From assembly GCF_003932955.1 (NCBI RefSeq), contig NZ_QOVY01000002.1:124001-188000 (forward strand): DNA of 64,000 nucleotides, read 5' to 3'. The notes under the pieces were generated by a model. That model saw only the letters and a list, made by a program, of their open reading frames with translations, ran no database searches and was not told the origin of the DNA. Below, one piece after another: positions 54,608 through 63,657 of this stretch (positions are counted from its first letter, which is position 1; every line of letters begins with the position of its first letter). This stretch comes from Chryseobacterium sp. SC28 (lineage in GTDB: Bacteria; Bacteroidota; Bacteroidia; Flavobacteriales; Weeksellaceae). Both the position numbers and the translations under genes were made by a program.

Positions 54608-55186
54608 ATGAAAATAGATATAGAAAAACTTGAGAGAAAAAACCCATTTCCGGAACCATCGGAGGATTTTTTCAGCGAAATGCAGACCAATGTGATCGCG
54701 CAAACTGTTGAGAAAAACGCACCTTTGGTAAAAAAAGAAACGAAAGTTTTCTCGCTCAATTTACGATGGATGGCCGCTGCCGCTGTGATCTTGATCGCAG
54801 GAATTACCGTTTTCTTGGGATTCGGTAATGATTCTGAAATTTCTATGGCTGAGCAAACCGCAACGGTGGACAGCGTTTATGAAATTGAAAAACCGAGTCA
54901 GCCAACTTCAATGGCATTAAGCACAAACGATACGAGTGCCACAGAAGGCGCCACTGAAATTTCCAGAGCGATGCCTGTGAAAACGGTTCAAAGATCTGAG
55001 TCTTCCAATTCCGAAAGCCAAGATTCTTCCGTTACCAATAAAGTTGCCGGACAAGATTACGCTTTCGAACCCCCCAAAAAACCGGAATCAGAAGTCGAAA
55101 AAGTGCTTGCCGCTTTCACGCCCGATCAACTGCGCGATCTTGACAAAAACAGTGAACAAGACCTGTATCTCGATCTTTATAATTAA
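54608..55186 (+). CDS. Single-pass membrane protein, putative anti-sigma factor
   Basis: A 192-residue protein: a short charged cytoplasmic part (1 to about 52, KIDIEKLERKNPFPEPSEDFFSEMQTNVIAQT), one membrane helix (about 54-72, WMAAAAVILIAGITVFLGF), and a Ser/Thr-rich periplasmic region (about 80-155) ending in an acidic helical tail (DQLRDLDKNSEQDLYLDLYN). It does not match the zinc anti-sigma motif HxxxCxxC. Position right after the sigma gene and its topology suggest it binds the sigma factor with its N-terminal part, as CnrY-type anti-sigmas do. The function is inferred, not shown. Confidence 0.65.
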   Translation: MKIDIEKLERKNPFPEPSEDFFSEMQTNVIAQTVEKNAPLVKKETKVFSLNLRWMAAAAVILIAGITVFLGFGNDSEISMAEQTATVDSVYEIEKPSQPTSMALSTNDTSATEGATEISRAMPVKTVQRSESSNSESQDSSVTNKVAGQDYAFEPPKKPESEVEKVLAAFTPDQLRDLDKNSEQDLYLDLYN

Positions 55187-55201
55187 TTAAAAATCAGAAA
55201 A

Positions 55202-55801
55202 ATGAATAAAGTTTTATTAATTATTTTGATCGCCGGATTGTCTGCAACTCCTACTGCAAAAGGGCAACAGAGAAGTTCCGGAAACCCAAGCGGTAAAACA
55301 CCCGCAGCACCGACTTACAAAAGCGGATATACGAGTTCGCTGATGCCGTCGGCAGGGTTCACACAAAAACAGGAAACTATTCCCACTACTTCCGACTGGA
55401 AAGCGATGGATATACAAGAGAAAAGAGAAGCCGTCCGCAATATGTCTCCGAAAGACCGAGGGATTTTTCTTCAAAAAATGAAAGAAGATATTGTTATCGA
55501 TAACCTCGGTATTGCGAAAAATCAGGAAGAACAGTTCAAAGCACTCTACACGGAGTATCAAAATAATCAGAAGCAGATCAAAGAGAAATTCTCCGTTGGT
55601 AAAAATGTCCAGAATCTGTCCAATGAAGAGGCGCGGAAACGGCTTGATCAAAGCTTCGAGGTGGGGCAAGAATTGCTCAACAACAGGAGAGCGTACGCCG
55701 ACAAATTTTTGAAATTTCTTACTCCGCAGCAAGTTTTGATGCTATTCCAAACCGAAGGCAAAATGAGAGACAAAGTACTCGAAAAAAAGAATGACAAATA
55801 A
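55202..55801 (+). CDS. Spy/CpxP-like periplasmic protein
   Basis: A 199-residue exported protein (signal MNKVLLIILIAGLSATPTAKG). After a low-complexity segment (about 24-60), two helical blocks carry the LTPxQ-like repeats of Spy/CpxP/ZraP proteins: MSPKDRGIFLQKMKEDIVIDNLGIAKNQEEQFKALYTEYQ and FLTPQQVLMLFQTEGKMRDKVLEKK. The helical hairpin fold of this family senses misfolded protein or metals in the periplasm. It is the third gene of the sigma operon and ends in a strong terminator. Assignment is by pattern, since sequence conservation in the family is low. Confidence 0.6.
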   Translation: MNKVLLIILIAGLSATPTAKGQQRSSGNPSGKTPAAPTYKSGYTSSLMPSAGFTQKQETIPTTSDWKAMDIQEKREAVRNMSPKDRGIFLQKMKEDIVIDNLGIAKNQEEQFKALYTEYQNNQKQIKEKFSVGKNVQNLSNEEARKRLDQSFEVGQELLNNRRAYADKFLKFLTPQQVLMLFQTEGKMRDKVLEKKNDK

Positions 55802-55805
55802 CACT

Positions 55806-55836
55806 AAACCTCCAAAAATCGGAGGTTTTTTATTTT
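55806..55836 (+). terminator. Intrinsic terminator of the sigma factor operon
   Basis: AAACCTCC pairs with GGAGGTTT over a 6-7 nt loop, followed by T residues. Confidence 0.88.
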
Positions 55837-55929
55837 ATGTCGCACATTCACAAATGTTTCCAAATAATTTTTCCTATTCTATCAAATTTATGTATTTTCG
55901 CAGACTGATTATAAACATATAATATTCAA

Positions 55930-58074
55930 ATGGCAATTTTAGGCGAAATTAGAAAAAGATCTTGGCTGTTGGTAGGCGTTATCGCCGTAGCGCTTTTGGC
56001 TTTCTTGGTAAATCCCGATACCTTAGACCAAGTTTTTGGCAAGAATCCCAACATTCTTGGGAAAGTGAATGGCGACGAAATTACGAGAGAGGAGCTGAAT
56101 GACCAGCTGTTCATCATGCAACAGCAAGCGGAGCAGCAAGGCCAGCCAACCAAAGGCTTGGAAGAGCAGGCTTGGCAGATTCTTGTGCAGTCCAAATTGA
56201 TCAAACAACAATTTGACAAAACCGGATTGACGCTGACCGACGAAACCTTCTGGAGCCAATTGCAATATGACCCTATTTTTGCACAGAATCAGCAATACTT
56301 CGATGAGAAAGGCAATTTCCGACTCAAGGAAATAAAAACCGAGATAGAAAAGGCACAAGCTACAAACCCGGAAAATTATAACTTCTGGCTCAAAAACCGC
56401 AAAGCCATCGAGTACAGAATGATGGCCAGAATGCTTTTCGGAAACATCACTGCAGGAATCACCACCAGCAAAAAAGAAGCGGAATTGATGATGAAATTCC
56501 GGGATGAGATGGCAAACATCGATTATGTAAAAGTAGATTACCTGGATTTTGCTAAAAAAAATAATGTAAAAGTGACGACTCAGGATCTTGCAGATTATAT
56601 CAAATCGCACCCGACAAGATTCAAGGTAGCCGCCAGCAGAAACCTTGCGTTCGTATATTTCCCGGCGACGCCAAGTCCTCAGGACGAGGCAGCCACACTC
56701 AATGAACTCAATAAACTTTTTCTCAAAGGAACGGATGCCTCCAACGGAACAGAAAACTTCCGGAATACGAAGAACGATTCTATGTTCGTAGAGCTTAATT
56801 CCGACGTGCCTTTCATCCCTCAATATGTGGCGCCCAACCAATTGCCAACAGCTTTGCAGGATAAAATTGGGACTGCCACAATCGGACAGACCTTTGGACC
56901 GTACAAAGAGCAAACGCTTTATGTGGTTTCCAAATTATTGGATAAAAAAGCCTCTGACTCTACTTTGTCAAAACATATTTTGATTGCCTACAAAGGAGCA
57001 GAAAGAGCCACAGCTACCAGAACCAAAGAAGAAGCAAAGAAAATTGCCGACAGCTTATTGGCGGTCATCAAAAAAGATCCTAAAAAATTCGCAGACGGTC
57101 TTAAGCTGTCCGACGAACCCAATGCTGTCGAAAGAAATGGCAGCGTAGGATGGACGACGCCAGCCAGCCAATTTGCACCGGGATATCTCAGCTTTTTGGC
57201 AAATAATCCCAAAGGCGCCATAGGATTGCAAGAAACGGCTTTCGGATATCATATCATCAATATTGAAGATAAAAAAAGTGGCGCTATGACTTACAAAGTG
57301 GCTCACCTTGCAAAAAACATCAAAGCGTCTGACAAAACTGAAAATCAAGTCTTGACGCAAGCAACCCGATTCATTCAGCAAACCGAGGGCAAGAGTTTTA
57401 ATCAGTTTAAAAGCTTAGCTGAAAAGAATAAATATAAGTTTAATAACCCCAAAATGGTCAGTCGATTCCAAGGCACCCTTCCCGGACTGGGGACAGACAA
57501 GGATGAAGAAATTATTGCCTGGGCTTTTGACAAAAAAAGAGAAATTGGCGATACAGATATCTTCACCGTGGATGGAACGGGCGACAGGATTGTAGCCTAC
57601 CTCGTGGGAAAACAAGATGAAGGTCTGGCCGATCCGGAAACTGTGAGAGACCAAATTGAGCTTATTGTGAAAAATAAACTCCTTGCTAAGAAGATCATTG
57701 AAAAAATCGATGCCGGAAAATATGCGTCTCTGGATCAGGCGGCTAAAGCATTGGGGACAAACAAGGCAAGCGCAGCGGTTAACCTGTTCAATCCATCCGT
57801 CAACGGCGCCATGGAGCCTAAAGTCGCCGGAGCAGCCTTCGGAGTTGCAGCCAACAAATTGTCTCAGCCTGTAGAAGGGATGACCGGTGTTTATCTGGTA
57901 GTGAAGAAATCCGTTGCCACGAACAAATTGGCGGGAGATATCAAGCAGATCACAACCGCGATCACACAACAGAATTCGCAGCAATTTGTTGGCGCTTTTT
58001 TGAAAAGCCTTCAAGATAATGCCGATATTAAAGACTACAGAATTGAAGTTTGGGACAAAAGTCCTCAGCAATAA
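55930..58074 (+). CDS. SurA/PpiD-like membrane-anchored peptidyl-prolyl isomerase
   Basis: A 714-residue periplasmic folding factor. A single N-terminal membrane helix (about 13-27, WLLVGVIAVALLAFL) anchors it; a SurA-type chaperone domain (about 40-250) follows; then a parvulin PPIase domain (about 345-450: STLSKHILIAYKGAERA, ADGLKLSDEPNAVERNGSVGWTTPASQFAPGY, GLQETAFGYHIINIEDKKS) and a second parvulin-like region. PpiD-type proteins act on outer membrane proteins emerging from the translocon. The stem-loop at 58099-58130 follows as a likely terminator. Confidence 0.9.
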   Translation: MAILGEIRKRSWLLVGVIAVALLAFLVNPDTLDQVFGKNPNILGKVNGDEITREELNDQLFIMQQQAEQQGQPTKGLEEQAWQILVQSKLIKQQFDKTGLTLTDETFWSQLQYDPIFAQNQQYFDEKGNFRLKEIKTEIEKAQATNPENYNFWLKNRKAIEYRMMARMLFGNITAGITTSKKEAELMMKFRDEMANIDYVKVDYLDFAKKNNVKVTTQDLADYIKSHPTRFKVAASRNLAFVYFPATPSPQDEAATLNELNKLFLKGTDASNGTENFRNTKNDSMFVELNSDVPFIPQYVAPNQLPTALQDKIGTATIGQTFGPYKEQTLYVVSKLLDKKASDSTLSKHILIAYKGAERATATRTKEEAKKIADSLLAVIKKDPKKFADGLKLSDEPNAVERNGSVGWTTPASQFAPGYLSFLANNPKGAIGLQETAFGYHIINIEDKKSGAMTYKVAHLAKNIKASDKTENQVLTQATRFIQQTEGKSFNQFKSLAEKNKYKFNNPKMVSRFQGTLPGLGTDKDEEIIAWAFDKKREIGDTDIFTVDGTGDRIVAYLVGKQDEGLADPETVRDQIELIVKNKLLAKKIIEKIDAGKYASLDQAAKALGTNKASAAVNLFNPSVNGAMEPKVAGAAFGVAANKLSQPVEGMTGVYLVVKKSVATNKLAGDIKQITTAITQQNSQQFVGAFLKSLQDNADIKDYRIEVWDKSPQQ

Positions 58075-58098
58075 TTGCAAAAATATTTCATATTAAAA

Positions 58099-58130
58099 TA
58101 AAAGCGGCATAATTGTCGCTTTTGTTGTTT
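58099..58130 (+). terminator. Probable terminator of the PpiD-like gene
   Basis: AAAAGCG pairs with CGCTTTT over a 10-11 nt loop, followed by a T-rich stretch. Confidence 0.55.
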
Positions 58131-58161
58131 TTTATTTATGTCGTTATAACTCCATTATCGC

Positions 58162-58169
58162 TATATTTG
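58162..58169 (+). promoter_or_regulatory. TAnnTTTG -7 box of the MlaD gene
   Basis: TATATTTG, 22 nt before the GTG start of the MlaD-family gene. The -33 partner is not clear. Confidence 0.45.
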
Positions 58170-58191
58170 CTAATTACAAAAACCAAAAAAC

Positions 58192-59142
58192 GTGAAGTTA
58201 AGTAAAGAATTAAAAATAGGATTAATAGCCGTTTTCGCAGTCGTCAGTTTCGTTATTCTTTATCAGTATATGAAGGGTAAAAACCTTTTTACCACAGACA
58301 ATGTTTTTTATGTCAAATACGATAATGTCGAAGGTCTGGAAGTTTCCAATCCCGTATCTATCAACGGATTAAAAGTCGGCCAAGTCGAAGAAATAAAGCC
58401 AATTACACCGAAGAACGGGAAATTACACTTCGTTGTTAAACTGTCGGTCGACGATAATTTTCAATTCTCAAAAAGATCGACAGTCGAGATATTCGAGCCG
58501 GGTTTGATGTCCGGTAAAGAAATGAGAATCAACCTGTTTTATGGCGGCGAAACTGCTAAAGACGGCGACACTTTATCGGGCAGTTTCCAGCTTTCAATGC
58601 TTAACTCCTTATCTTCCCAAGTGAAGCCGGTAAAAGACCAATTGTCCAATGTATTACTAAAACTCGATTCTACACTTGCCAGCACCAACAAAATTGTAGA
58701 TGAGCAAAACAGAAGAGAAATCAGACTCCTTCTTGCCAACCTCAACCGAACCATAGAATCGTTCAAAGCCACATCCGACAGAACCAACAGCATTTTGGCA
58801 AATAATGAAAAAGATTTGCACGAAGTCGTCACCAATGCCAATGCAACCGTGCTGACCGCCAACAGAACCCTTGAAAAATACGGCTCCGTGGCCGACAGAA
58901 TCGATATGGATAAATTAAATGGTACCATAGACCAGTTCAACCAGACGGCGGGCAAACTGAATAGTATTATTTCCGGCATACAAAACGGCGAAGGTTCTCT
59001 TGGTAAATTGGCTAAAGATGAAGAACTTTACAACAATCTAACCAAAACATCCAATAACCTCAACGAACTCGTGCAAGATTTAAAAACCAATCCCAAGAGA
59101 TACGTGAACTTCTCGGTTTTTGGGAAAAATGCAGACAAATAG
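58192..59142 (+). CDS. MlaD/MCE family protein
   Basis: A 316-residue protein with an N-terminal membrane anchor (about 7-24, IGLIAVFAVVSFVILYQY), an MCE beta-barrel domain (about 38-118: DNVFYVKYDNVEGLEVSNPVSINGLKVGQVEEI, STVEIFEPGLMSGKEMRINLFYGGE) and a long helical tail (about 140-290) with heptad character and repeated TLEKYGSVADRIDMDKL / TKTSNNLNELVQDLKT motifs. MCE proteins form hexamers that carry phospholipids between membranes. The start is GTG at 58192; no ATG occurs nearby. It overlaps nothing but ends at the next gene's start region (5 nt gap). Confidence 0.9.
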   Translation: MKLSKELKIGLIAVFAVVSFVILYQYMKGKNLFTTDNVFYVKYDNVEGLEVSNPVSINGLKVGQVEEIKPITPKNGKLHFVVKLSVDDNFQFSKRSTVEIFEPGLMSGKEMRINLFYGGETAKDGDTLSGSFQLSMLNSLSSQVKPVKDQLSNVLLKLDSTLASTNKIVDEQNRREIRLLLANLNRTIESFKATSDRTNSILANNEKDLHEVVTNANATVLTANRTLEKYGSVADRIDMDKLNGTIDQFNQTAGKLNSIISGIQNGEGSLGKLAKDEELYNNLTKTSNNLNELVQDLKTNPKRYVNFSVFGKNADK

Positions 59143-59147
59143 TGGTG

Positions 59148-60464
59148 ATGCAATATATTGATAATACTATATTTCTCATTCTTTTAATAGCGGGTTTCGG
59201 ACTGTTTTTTAAAAGTCTGAAAGAGATTTATCGCAATATCAAATTAGGAAAAGAAATCCACAGAACCGATAGAAAATCAGAACGCTGGGCTACGATGGCG
59301 AGGGTGGCGCTGGGCCAGAGCAAAATGGTGAAACGCCCGATTGCCGGCATTTTGCACATCTTCGTTTATCTCGGCTTTGTCATTATCAATATAGAATTAA
59401 TAGAAATCATCATCGATGGGCTCTTCGGAACGCATCGGTTTTTACAAGGCATTTTAGGCAATTCGTTCTACGCAATTTTTACATCGGTTCTGGAAGTTTT
59501 GGCACTTCTCGTCCTCGTGGCAGTAACCGTTTTTTTCATCAGAAGAAATTTCTACGGCGTCAAAAGACTCACGATGAAAGAACTTTTCGGTTGGCCAAAG
59601 CGCGACGCCAATTGGATCCTCATCATCGAATTTGCCCTGATGGTCGCTTTTCTCACGATGAACGGTGCCGATTATTATTCTGATTCCAACAGATTTGCCG
59701 GCAACTTTCCGATTTCGCAGCATCTGGTTCCATTTTTTCAGAATTTTAGTTTAGAAACACTTCACATCATTGAGAAATCGGCTTGGTGGTTTCACTTTGT
59801 CGGCGTTTTGTTCTTTATGAATTATCTTTATTATTCCAAACATCTACATATCATTTTGGCTTTTCCGAATACTTGGTTTTCAAATCTCGAGAAAAAAGGA
59901 AAATTCAATAATTTGGACTCCGTGACCAAAGAGATTAAACTGATGATGGATCCCAACGCAGATCCTTATGCCGCTCCGGCAGCAACTGAAGCAGAAGCTC
60001 CTTCAAAATTTGGCGCAGAAGACGTTTTTGATCTGAATCAAGTTCAATTGATGAATGCCTATTCCTGCACAGAATGCGGCAGATGTACGGCGGTTTGCCC
60101 GGCCAATATTACTGGTAAGAAATTATCGCCGAGATTAATCATGATGAAAACCCGAGACCGATTGGAAGAAGTTGGCAAAAACATCAATAAAAACGGAAAA
60201 TTTGTGGACGATGGCAAAAAATTGGTCAACGATTATATCACCAAAGAAGAGCTTTGGGCTTGCACCACTTGCAATGCTTGCGTAGAAGCTTGTCCGGTTC
60301 TTATTGATCCTTTGTCCATCATTTTCGAAATGAGAAGATTCTTGGTAATGGAACAATCCGCTGCACCACAAGAATTAAACTTGATGATGACCAATGTTGA
60401 AAACAATGCTGCACCTTGGCAATACAATCAGGCAGATCGGCTGAATTGGGCAAAAGATAATTAA
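59148..60464 (+). CDS. Membrane (Fe-S)-binding protein with two 4Fe-4S motifs
   Basis: A 438-residue protein with about five membrane helices (1-250), containing possible haem or quinone-site histidines (HIFVYLGF, WWFHFVGVLFFMNYLYYSKHLHIILAF), followed by a ferredoxin-like domain with CTECGRCTAVCPANITGKKLSPR and CTTCNACVEACPVLIDP, each able to hold a 4Fe-4S cluster. It resembles NarI/HdrE-type electron-transfer subunits joined to HdrD-like iron-sulfur domains. It likely passes electrons between a soluble partner and the quinone pool. ATG 59148 is preferred to the GTG at 59142. Partner encoded 84 nt downstream. Confidence 0.88.
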   Translation: MQYIDNTIFLILLIAGFGLFFKSLKEIYRNIKLGKEIHRTDRKSERWATMARVALGQSKMVKRPIAGILHIFVYLGFVIINIELIEIIIDGLFGTHRFLQGILGNSFYAIFTSVLEVLALLVLVAVTVFFIRRNFYGVKRLTMKELFGWPKRDANWILIIEFALMVAFLTMNGADYYSDSNRFAGNFPISQHLVPFFQNFSLETLHIIEKSAWWFHFVGVLFFMNYLYYSKHLHIILAFPNTWFSNLEKKGKFNNLDSVTKEIKLMMDPNADPYAAPAATEAEAPSKFGAEDVFDLNQVQLMNAYSCTECGRCTAVCPANITGKKLSPRLIMMKTRDRLEEVGKNINKNGKFVDDGKKLVNDYITKEELWACTTCNACVEACPVLIDPLSIIFEMRRFLVMEQSAAPQELNLMMTNVENNAAPWQYNQADRLNWAKDN

Positions 60465-60487
60465 CATAACAATGTATTAATCTACCA

Positions 60488-60541
60488 ATGTAACAATCAT
60501 TAAGCTAATTGTTAAACTGTTACATTTTTTAAATTGGTAAA
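60488..60541 (+). promoter_or_regulatory. Large intercistronic hairpin between the two Fe-S genes
   Basis: ACCAATGTAACA pairs with TGTTACATT and, across A/T-rich loops, with ATTGGT before the next start. The stem could set relative amounts of the two proteins or stabilise an mRNA end; it is not a typical terminator because the T-run is internal. Confidence 0.45.
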
Positions 60542-60547
60542 CTGAAT

Positions 60548-61333
60548 ATGGATTTCACGATAAAAACAATGGCAGATTACGCTGCAGAAGGCAAATCTCC
60601 CGAAGTTCTCTTCTGGGTGGGCTGCGCCGGAAGCTTCGATGACAGAGCCAAAAAAATAACCAAAGCATTCTGCAAAATTCTGAACAAAATCGGAGTAGAA
60701 TTTGCTGTTCTTGGTCAAGAAGAATCCTGCACAGGAGATCCCGCAAAACGTGCCGGAAACGAATTTGTCTTCCAAATGATGGCTTTGACCAACATCGAAG
60801 TTCTGAATGCTTACGAAGTCAAAAAAATTGTAACCGCCTGCCCGCATTGCTTCAACACTTTGAAAAATGAATATCCAAGCTTAGGCGGAAATTATGAAGT
60901 TCTTCATCACACCCAGTTCTTGAAAGAATTGATGAATGAAGGCCGACTGAAAATCGAAGGTGGAAGTTTCAAAGGAAAAAAAATCACGTTTCACGATCCT
61001 TGTTATCTCGGCCGAGGGAATGATGAATACGAAGCGCCAAGAATGCTTCTCGAAAAACTGGATGCAGAATTGGTGGAAATGAAACGCTGCAAAAGCAACG
61101 GACTTTGTTGCGGTGCCGGTGGTGCGCAGATGTTCAAAGAACCGGAAAAAGGTATTAAGGATATTAATGTCGAGAGAACGGAAGAAGCTCTTTCCTTGGA
61201 GCCGAAAATCATCGCAACGGGCTGTCCTTTTTGCAATACAATGATGACCGATGGCGTGAAGCATTTCAATAAAAATACGGAAGTGGAAGTAAAAGATATC
61301 GTGGAACTTCTGGCTGAAGCCGAGGATCTTTAA
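60548..61333 (+). CDS. (Fe-S)-binding protein with two CCG domains
   Basis: A 261-residue protein with two cysteine-rich CCG domains: VGCAGSFDDRAKKITKAFCKIL and CPHCFNTLKNEYPSLG, then ITFHDPCYLGRGND and CCGAGGAQMF with a later GCPFCNTMM. CCG domains bind unusual 4Fe-4S or non-cubane clusters in heterodisulfide-reductase, GlpC- and LutA/LldE-type enzymes. With the preceding membrane Fe-S protein it probably forms one redox complex. The electron donor is unknown; no dehydrogenase is encoded next to it. Confidence 0.88.
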   Translation: MDFTIKTMADYAAEGKSPEVLFWVGCAGSFDDRAKKITKAFCKILNKIGVEFAVLGQEESCTGDPAKRAGNEFVFQMMALTNIEVLNAYEVKKIVTACPHCFNTLKNEYPSLGGNYEVLHHTQFLKELMNEGRLKIEGGSFKGKKITFHDPCYLGRGNDEYEAPRMLLEKLDAELVEMKRCKSNGLCCGAGGAQMFKEPEKGIKDINVERTEEALSLEPKIIATGCPFCNTMMTDGVKHFNKNTEVEVKDIVELLAEAEDL

Positions 61334-61362
61334 ATTTTTAAATTTCAAAAATAATATAAACC

Positions 61363-61389
61363 AAAAACTCAGATGATGTCTGGGTTTTT
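61363..61389 (+). terminator. Intrinsic terminator of the Fe-S gene pair
   Basis: AAAAACTCAGA pairs with TCTGGGTTTTT (one G-T pair) over a TGATG loop. Confidence 0.75.
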
Positions 61390-61444
61390 CGTTTTTACGG
61401 AATTGAATAAAAATCCGTAATTTTATCTCTTTAAAAATCCCACT

Positions 61445-61933
61445 ATGCAAATCGAGGAATCAAATATTGTAGAAACAAACGACTATCGCGTCATTATCTA
61501 TCCGGCTTCAAGACCTTTCACGGCGAAAGAAAGCAAAACGATTGCGGAGAAATTATACGATTTTTTAGGAAACTGGGCAGCCCACGGAAAAGAACTGTCT
61601 TCTTCTTTCAAAATTGAAAAAAATCAGTTCATCATCATTTGTGTTGATGAGGAAAAAGAAGCCGCTTCCGGCTGTAGCATCGATGCTTTGGGAAAAGTAA
61701 TGAGGGAGTTGGATTCGGAATTTGACCTTGGATTATTTGACAGAATGAAAGCCAGTTTCGTAGAAAACGGGGAAGTCAAAACTTTAAAACTTTCCGACTT
61801 TAAAAATAAAATAAGGAGCGGCGAATTGTCCAAAGACATCGAAGTTTTCGATTTTTCCAAAAATACTTATCTGGATTTTCTCAGCCATTTCTTGCAGCCT
61901 TTCAGCAGAAGTTGGGCGTCTTCTATAGAATAA
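61445..61933 (+). CDS. Conserved hypothetical protein (often labelled 'ABC transporter ATPase')
   Basis: A 162-residue cytoplasmic protein without signal peptide or membrane helix. It starts ESNIVETNDYRVIIYPASRPFTAKESKTIAEKLYDFLGNWAAHGKEL and contains CVDEEKEAASGCSIDALGKVMREL. No Walker A or B motif is present, so the label given to similar genes in Bacteroidota databases, as I recall it, is not supported here. Real function unknown. It is converged upon by the GT-C-like gene with a gap of 4 nt. Confidence 0.7.
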   Translation: MQIEESNIVETNDYRVIIYPASRPFTAKESKTIAEKLYDFLGNWAAHGKELSSSFKIEKNQFIIICVDEEKEAASGCSIDALGKVMRELDSEFDLGLFDRMKASFVENGEVKTLKLSDFKNKIRSGELSKDIEVFDFSKNTYLDFLSHFLQPFSRSWASSIE

Positions 61934-61937
61934 GTTT

Positions 61938-63353
61938 TTAGTTGTTGGTATATCCTCCATCAAATTTGTAGACGAAAAGATAGAAGCCTTTGTCCATGTT
62001 ATAGATTTTGTGAGGTTGATATTTTTTTAATCTAAGAGCATTGTAAATAAACTGTTCAGGCTTAGAACGTGCTTTAAAATCGGCCCGGGATATTGAGCAA
62101 ACAGTTACGAGGTTTATTTTTCGCTCGATAATGTAATTTCTATATGCATTAGGATCATTATTTTTACGTGTAAGCATCAGTGTAGCGTCATTCAGGCCGG
62201 CTCCGTCATAACAGGTTGCCTGTGAGAAATATGCCGTATATCCCGCATCGGTTATTGTAATTCTATCATGAATTTTTAAAGTATTAACTAAGTTTTTGTA
62301 TGCTCCATAATAACCGACATTTTCTATCTCAATCTGCTTCTTTTGCTGATAGAAATTATAAGATAATTTTACCATTCTGAGAATAACGAGAAAAGACAAT
62401 ATTTTTAAAAAAAGAACAGCTTTTTTACTGATTGAGCCGAAGTTTTCAGGATTGAAATCATAAACCATATAGACACACATCAAAGGAAAGTAATATCTTG
62501 AAAATATGCCGGAAGAATAACTTTCAACATTATTCGTGTAGTAGAAGATAAGAATATTCAAAGGTATAAAGAGCAAGAAATTCTTTCTATATGCTAATTC
62601 TAATAAAATTGGAATAAAAATAAGCAGTAGCCCACAATAAACAGAAATTTTTGAAAAGGTGTAATGTGTGAGACTTGATTTATAAAGTAAGGGTAATAAC
62701 ACATAATAATCAAAAAAGATTAAATAATATGAAACAAAAATAAATATCGCCGTAACTGATATGAGCGTCTTTCTATAAAAATCTTTTGAAAAAAAGCGGC
62801 TGTTTAAATTCCAAAATAGGAGAAAGAGAATAAATTCCGGTCTTATTAACGGTAATAATATAGCAAAATAATTTAGAGCCTGATCCCAGTTTTTAATAAA
62901 TAAATATAAGATGAGTGCTGCAAAAATACTTTCTAAACCATGCGCAGAATTTAAATAAATCCAAAAAGTAAAAAATAAGGCAATTGAAGAATTGAATAGA
63001 TTTAATAACCAGTCATTCTTATCAAATTTAAGATGCTGTAATAATCTTATAATAAGAAAACTACCTGCCAAAAGATTAATTGCGAGGAAGATATTTTCAG
63101 ATTTTATTCCCCAAAAATTAAAAAAAGCCAAGATCCACATCCATATCAGGCTGGTTTGCCCGTTTCCCTGAAATGTGGGATCCAAATTATACCAAGGTTT
63201 AAAATGCTCTGCAAGATTCTTAGCGTATTTAAAGGTTATAAAAGAGTCATCTATAATTATATTGGCGGAAATAAGAGAAACTACTATGTATAAAATTACG
63301 AAAAATGAAATCAGGGGTATTTTATAATTGATACTTCTCATTGCTACATTCAT
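61938..63353 (-). CDS. GT-C-like polytopic membrane protein
   Basis: A 471-residue protein with about ten hydrophobic helices. Residue pattern SAHGLESIFAALILYLFIKN and the late soluble part ITDAGYTAYFSQATCYDGAGLNDATLM resemble GT-C membrane glycosyltransferases of the AftB/ArnT-like kind, which move a sugar from a polyprenyl-phosphate to a surface glycan. Two ATGs (63353 and 63341) are possible starts. The gene is much more AT-rich than its neighbours, has many consecutive AT-rich codons, and lies beside an IS3 remnant, suggesting recent acquisition. It stands alone, so acceptor and donor are unknown. Confidence 0.65.
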   Translation of the reverse strand: MNVAMRSINYKIPLISFFVILYIVVSLISANIIIDDSFITFKYAKNLAEHFKPWYNLDPTFQGNGQTSLIWMWILAFFNFWGIKSENIFLAINLLAGSFLIIRLLQHLKFDKNDWLLNLFNSSIALFFTFWIYLNSAHGLESIFAALILYLFIKNWDQALNYFAILLPLIRPEFILFLLFWNLNSRFFSKDFYRKTLISVTAIFIFVSYYLIFFDYYVLLPLLYKSSLTHYTFSKISVYCGLLLIFIPILLELAYRKNFLLFIPLNILIFYYTNNVESYSSGIFSRYYFPLMCVYMVYDFNPENFGSISKKAVLFLKILSFLVILRMVKLSYNFYQQKKQIEIENVGYYGAYKNLVNTLKIHDRITITDAGYTAYFSQATCYDGAGLNDATLMLTRKNNDPNAYRNYIIERKINLVTVCSISRADFKARSKPEQFIYNALRLKKYQPHKIYNMDKGFYLFVYKFDGGYTNN

Positions 63354-63549
63354 TTTTGGCTTTATAATTTGGATTAGTAATTAAGAGAAATAGTTTAATT
63401 GTGAAAAACTTAAGTTTTTGTTGGTTAAATATTTTTTTTAAATCCATTCTGGGCTTTAAAGACTAATTTAATTCCAGGTGTAATAAAATTATTTTTTTAA
63501 TTGATTTATTTTTTTAATTTCACAAATATAAACAGCCAAAATAAATAAC
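63354..63549. other. AT-rich spacer with no recognised feature
   Basis: About 196 nt of A/T-rich sequence between the GT-C-like gene and the IS3 remnant, with several poly-T tracts. I see no open reading frame, clear promoter or terminator that I can support. Confidence 0.6.
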
Positions 63550-63657
63550 TATGAAAAAAATAAAAATAATTTCTGTTGATTTTCAATAATTTACACTATT
63601 TGTTAATGCTTATTCTTTCTTCTGCATCAAGCATATTTTTTCTTTTTTCAAGAGGAA
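63550..63657 (-). pseudogene. IS3-family orfB, N-terminal fragment with amber codon
   Basis: In the -1 frame relative to orfA the sequence reads KVALIPLEKRKNMLDAEERISINK, then TAG at 63598-63596, then CKLLKINRNYFYFFH. This matches the start of IS3-family transposases, where Gln normally stands at the amber position (NKQCKLL). The rest of the DDE domain is missing. Confidence 0.75.
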
